A DNA stretch of 33,646 bases from Roseovarius sp. Lineage in GTDB: Bacteria > Pseudomonadota > Alphaproteobacteria > Rhodobacterales > Rhodobacteraceae. Made by a program: the position numbers and the translations under genes. The first letter of the stretch is position 1. Every line of letters starts with the position of its first letter. Below the pieces are notes generated by a model. The model saw only the letters and a list, made by a program, of their open reading frames with translations. It did not search any database and was not told the origin of the DNA. The stretch covers positions 49,502 through 83,147 of the forward strand of contig PBIL01000001.1 of assembly GCA_002720475.1 (NCBI GenBank). Direction: 5' to 3'. This document shows positions 31,761-33,646 of the stretch, piece after piece.

Positions 31761-31763
31761 CTT
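31735..31763 (+). promoter_or_regulatory. hipB promoter, predicts leaderless mRNA
   Basis: TTGACG (31735-31740), a 17-base spacer and TATCTT (31758-31763) form a good sigma-70-type promoter. Transcription would begin about seven bases after the -10 box, at or next to ATG 31770. No ribosome site precedes that ATG, so the message is probably leaderless. Confidence 0.7.
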
Positions 31764-31769
31764 GGCCAG

Positions 31770-32018
31770 ATGATGAATTCGGCACCACATCCTGTTCGAA
31801 GCCTGCGCCAGGCCGGGGCCATCCTTCGTGCCCGACGGGTGGCTCAGAAGCTCAGCCAGAAACAGCTTGGCGAGATGACGGGCACCGCGCAATCCACCAT
31901 TTCGGATATCGAGAACGGCGTCGTTTCCGTCAGCCTGGATGTCTATCTGCGCCTCCTCGAAGCCTTGGGCGCGGAACTCTCGGCGACGGATCGTATCGGC
32001 GGCCGGAGCCAGTTCTGA
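31770..32018 (+). CDS. hipB: HipB-like antitoxin, Xre-family DNA-binding protein
   Basis: The 82-residue protein has a single Cro/C1-type helix-turn-helix: LRQAGAILRARRVAQKLSQKQLGEMTGTAQSTISDIENGV, where SQKQLGEMTG and AQSTISDIEN are the two helices. HipB dimers bind operators and neutralise the HipA kinase. An in-frame GTG at 31752 would give six more residues, but it lies inside the operator and promoter, so ATG 31770 (or 31773) is preferred. The hipA-like gene begins two bases after the stop, so the two are co-transcribed. Confidence 0.85.
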   Translation: MMNSAPHPVRSLRQAGAILRARRVAQKLSQKQLGEMTGTAQSTISDIENGVVSVSLDVYLRLLEALGAELSATDRIGGRSQF

Positions 32019-32019
32019 A

Positions 32020-32679
32020 ATGGCACGCATCGCCCGTGCTGGTCGCCGCACACGTCATAGCAAGACAGCCGTCTGGTACGAACGGTCGAGGGTGGGAACG
32101 CTGACCCGCGCGACGGATGGCGCCATCGCTTTCACCTATGATCCTGCCTGGCTTGCGTCCGAGGCCGCTTTCCCGGTTGCCAGCGCCCTGCCGCTGACCA
32201 AGCTCAAATGGCAGGGCGATCCCGTTGTCGCCGCCTTCGACAACCTCCTGCCCGATGACGAAGGCGAGCTGCGCGAGAAGATCGCCGCGCGCGTCGGGGC
32301 ACAGGGCAAGGATGTGTTTTCGCTGCTTTCGGTGCTGGGGCGCGACTGTGTCGGTGCGCTGCAATTCCTGCCGGTGGACGAGGCCCCGGCAGAGCAGGAC
32401 ATGCAGTATCGCATCATTTCGGAAGAGGAGATGGTCGCCGACCTGAAAAATCTCGCCGCCGCGCCGCTCGCCTTGGGCGAGGACGAGGGCCGCGCGGCGG
32501 GTCTGCCCAAGGGCAGCGCGTTGGAGCAGTTGCGGGACATGGTAGATCGGCTGGGGCCTGCGCTGGAGCGGGCGCTTCTGGCGGTAGGCGATCAGGTCCC
32601 GGCGGCGGTCAGCGAGCCGATCACAAGCGATGCGATGCTGCGTGCGGCGCAGATGCGCGACCTGCTAAGTCCGATCTAG
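32020..32679 (+). pseudogene. hipA: HipA with an apparent in-frame internal deletion of the kinase core
   Basis: The 219-residue reading starts with the HipA N-terminal domain: VWYERSRVGTLTR, FAFDNLLPD-like (VAAFDNLLPDDEGELREKI, 70-88) and FSLLSVLGRDCVGALQFLP (100-118). HipA kinases then need an S-x-x-G-A-Q-x-K loop, a catalytic Asp in a N-x-D-x-H-type motif, and a second metal-binding Asp; none is present. From about residue 156 the sequence jumps to what looks like a HipA C-terminus (VPAAVSEPITSDAMLRAAQM). HipA proteins are usually about 400-440 residues, so some 200 residues appear to have been lost in frame near base 32485. It is unlikely to phosphorylate anything. It could still act as an antitoxin or bind HipB, as HipS does in the three-part HipBST systems. 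Confidence 0.75.
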
Positions 32680-33646
32680 AGGCGGCAGGCCTTCGCCAGA
32701 TCCTCGGTCTCGATTGCCGCGCCGACAGCGCTGAAATCGCGGGCATCCATGCCAAGCTGGCCACCGATGCGGCGCCAGGCCCCTGCGATATGGCGCGCCA
32801 TGTCACCTGTCATCTGCTCCGCAGTCCGCCTGTCGATGTCGAAGAAGGCAGAGGCATCGAGCGCCGCGTCGATCGAGGGCAGGTTGCCATGGATTTCGGA
32901 GATTGCGGTCTGCATCCGGCCGCCCGGACGGTGTTCGGGGTTGATGTCGAATGCCGGTGACAGCCGCCAGCCGCCGGGCGCGCGCAAGAAGCCATGATTG
33001 CGCAGATGATCGTCGGTATTGCGGATCAGGATGCCGAAGACCATCCGGCGATACAGTTCAACGATTTGCCCGGCAGGGTCCACGCAATGGCGGCGCATCG
33101 CCATCGCAAGGTCCTCGTAGCTGCTTGCGGCCGTTCCGCCCAATCCCAGAAAGGTCTGGGCCGAGATGAACGGGACTCGGTCCGAATGATCGGCCCCGAC
33201 CCTGTCAAAGCGGCGGATGAGAGCGGCCGGGAACCGTTGCGAGGTGTTCAGGATATCCGCGACGCAGGCGTCTATGCCCACCTCACGCGCAAGTCTAAGC
33301 GTCATGACCTCGGCGCGGGCGACTGCGTAGTCGTCGTCGATCTTGGGCAGCTTGACGATCCAGAGAGCACCTTCGCGGTCGCGCGCATTCACCTTGGGCC
33401 GGGCACCGCCCAGAGAACCGACCGCTTCGGCCAGAAGATCACCGCCGACAAGCTCGGCGCGACGTCGGGCATAGCCGGCGGGATCTTCCTCGAAGGCCCG
33501 CGCCTGGCGGATGACCTCGTCGAGATCGTGCAGGCGCGGCACGTTCACGCCGTCAGCACGCGGTGGGGCAAGCGCAGTGGCCTCCGCCCCAGGGCCGTCG
33601 AAATAGCGCAAGGCCCCGATCCTCAGGCGATCGTCGGACTCAAGCA
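32676..33646 (-). CDS. HipA-like serine/threonine kinase toxin (5' end beyond the window)
   Basis: The frame is open to the right edge, where LESDDRLRIGALRYFDG matches the HipA N-terminal domain, so the gene continues outside. It holds the kinase features missing from the neighbouring hipA: SLGGARPKVNAR (nucleotide-gating loop), WIVKLPK with the ATP-binding Lys region, RRMVFGILIRNTDDHLRNHGF (catalytic Asp region) and LSPAFDINP (metal-binding Asp). HipA kinases inhibit translation or related functions by phosphorylating targets such as glutamyl-tRNA synthetase. Its stop TAG and the plus-strand hipA TAG share the bases CTAG (32676-32679). No cognate antitoxin lies in the window for this strand; it may be further right, or HipB at 31770 could serve. 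Confidence 0.87.
   Translation of the reverse strand, partial: LESDDRLRIGALRYFDGPGAEATALAPPRADGVNVPRLHDLDEVIRQARAFEEDPAGYARRRAELVGGDLLAEAVGSLGGARPKVNARDREGALWIVKLPKIDDDYAVARAEVMTLRLAREVGIDACVADILNTSQRFPAALIRRFDRVGADHSDRVPFISAQTFLGLGGTAASSYEDLAMAMRRHCVDPAGQIVELYRRMVFGILIRNTDDHLRNHGFLRAPGGWRLSPAFDINPEHRPGGRMQTAISEIHGNLPSIDAALDASAFFDIDRRTAEQMTGDMARHIAGAWRRIGGQLGMDARDFSAVGAAIETEDLAKACRL

Noticed and set aside
31752..31769. GTG start giving hipB six extra residues
   Set aside because: The codon lies within the third operator and between the -35 and -10 boxes, so it would not be transcribed from the predicted promoter.
1..33646. CRISPR arrays, tRNA/rRNA genes, transposases or insertion-sequence ends
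   Set aside because: None found by eye: no regularly spaced repeat-spacer units, no transposase motifs and no tRNA-like cloverleaf noticed in the gaps.

Overview
The window looks like part of an extrachromosomal replicon (plasmid or chromid) of an alphaproteobacterium, most likely in the Rhodobacterales/Roseobacter group. Three things suggest this: the high GC content, a RepA-type (RPA family) replication initiator beside a long ParA and a ParB, and VPLPA-type C-terminal sorting signals. A RepA replicon loaded with polysaccharide genes recalls the roseobacter 'biofilm plasmids'. That link is inferred from gene content only.

Bases 1-3256: the C-terminal end of an EpsI domain (exosortase accessory, possibly fused to an exosortase upstream), a family 2 glycosyltransferase, a secreted VPLPA-CTERM protein on the minus strand, and a rhomboid protease.

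Bases 3260-7830 (minus strand): a five-gene polysaccharide operon, in transcription order GT2, FrhB-like iron-sulfur protein, polysaccharide pyruvyl transferase, and the PssD/PssE split glycosyltransferase.

Bases 8027-14489 (plus strand): a tightly overlapping operon. GNAT acetyltransferase, FdtA/QdtA-type sugar ketoisomerase and DegT aminotransferase would together make a 3-acylamino-3,6-dideoxyhexose. They are followed by an AT-rich SGNH-like gene, a Wzx flippase and two GT2 enzymes. A Wzy/ligase-like membrane protein converges on the last GT2 and overlaps it by 83 bp.

Bases 14407-26796: every gene is on the minus strand. In transcription order from the right: a second VPLPA-CTERM protein with a good sigma-70-type promoter, a complete type I secretion apparatus (ABC ATPase, HlyD-type adaptor, TolC-type lipoprotein), a SAM methyltransferase, an asparagine-synthetase-like protein, a 965-residue beta-helix/PKD/LamG-like protein with no signal peptide (a candidate secretion cargo), and Wzy.

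Bases 27098-31523: a small membrane protein, repA, a 404-bp origin-like region with three 22-bp iterons and an AT-rich stretch, then parA and parB. Two identical 16-bp palindromes (putative parS) flank parB.

Bases 31691-33646: a hipBA-type toxin-antitoxin locus. hipB has three operator-like palindromes at an exact 27-bp period and a promoter that predicts a leaderless mRNA. Its partner hipA appears to have lost the kinase core, while a second HipA-like kinase with its motifs intact converges from the right and runs off the window. Overall the segment encodes synthesis, export and surface decoration of an exopolysaccharide, plus the replicon's own maintenance genes.
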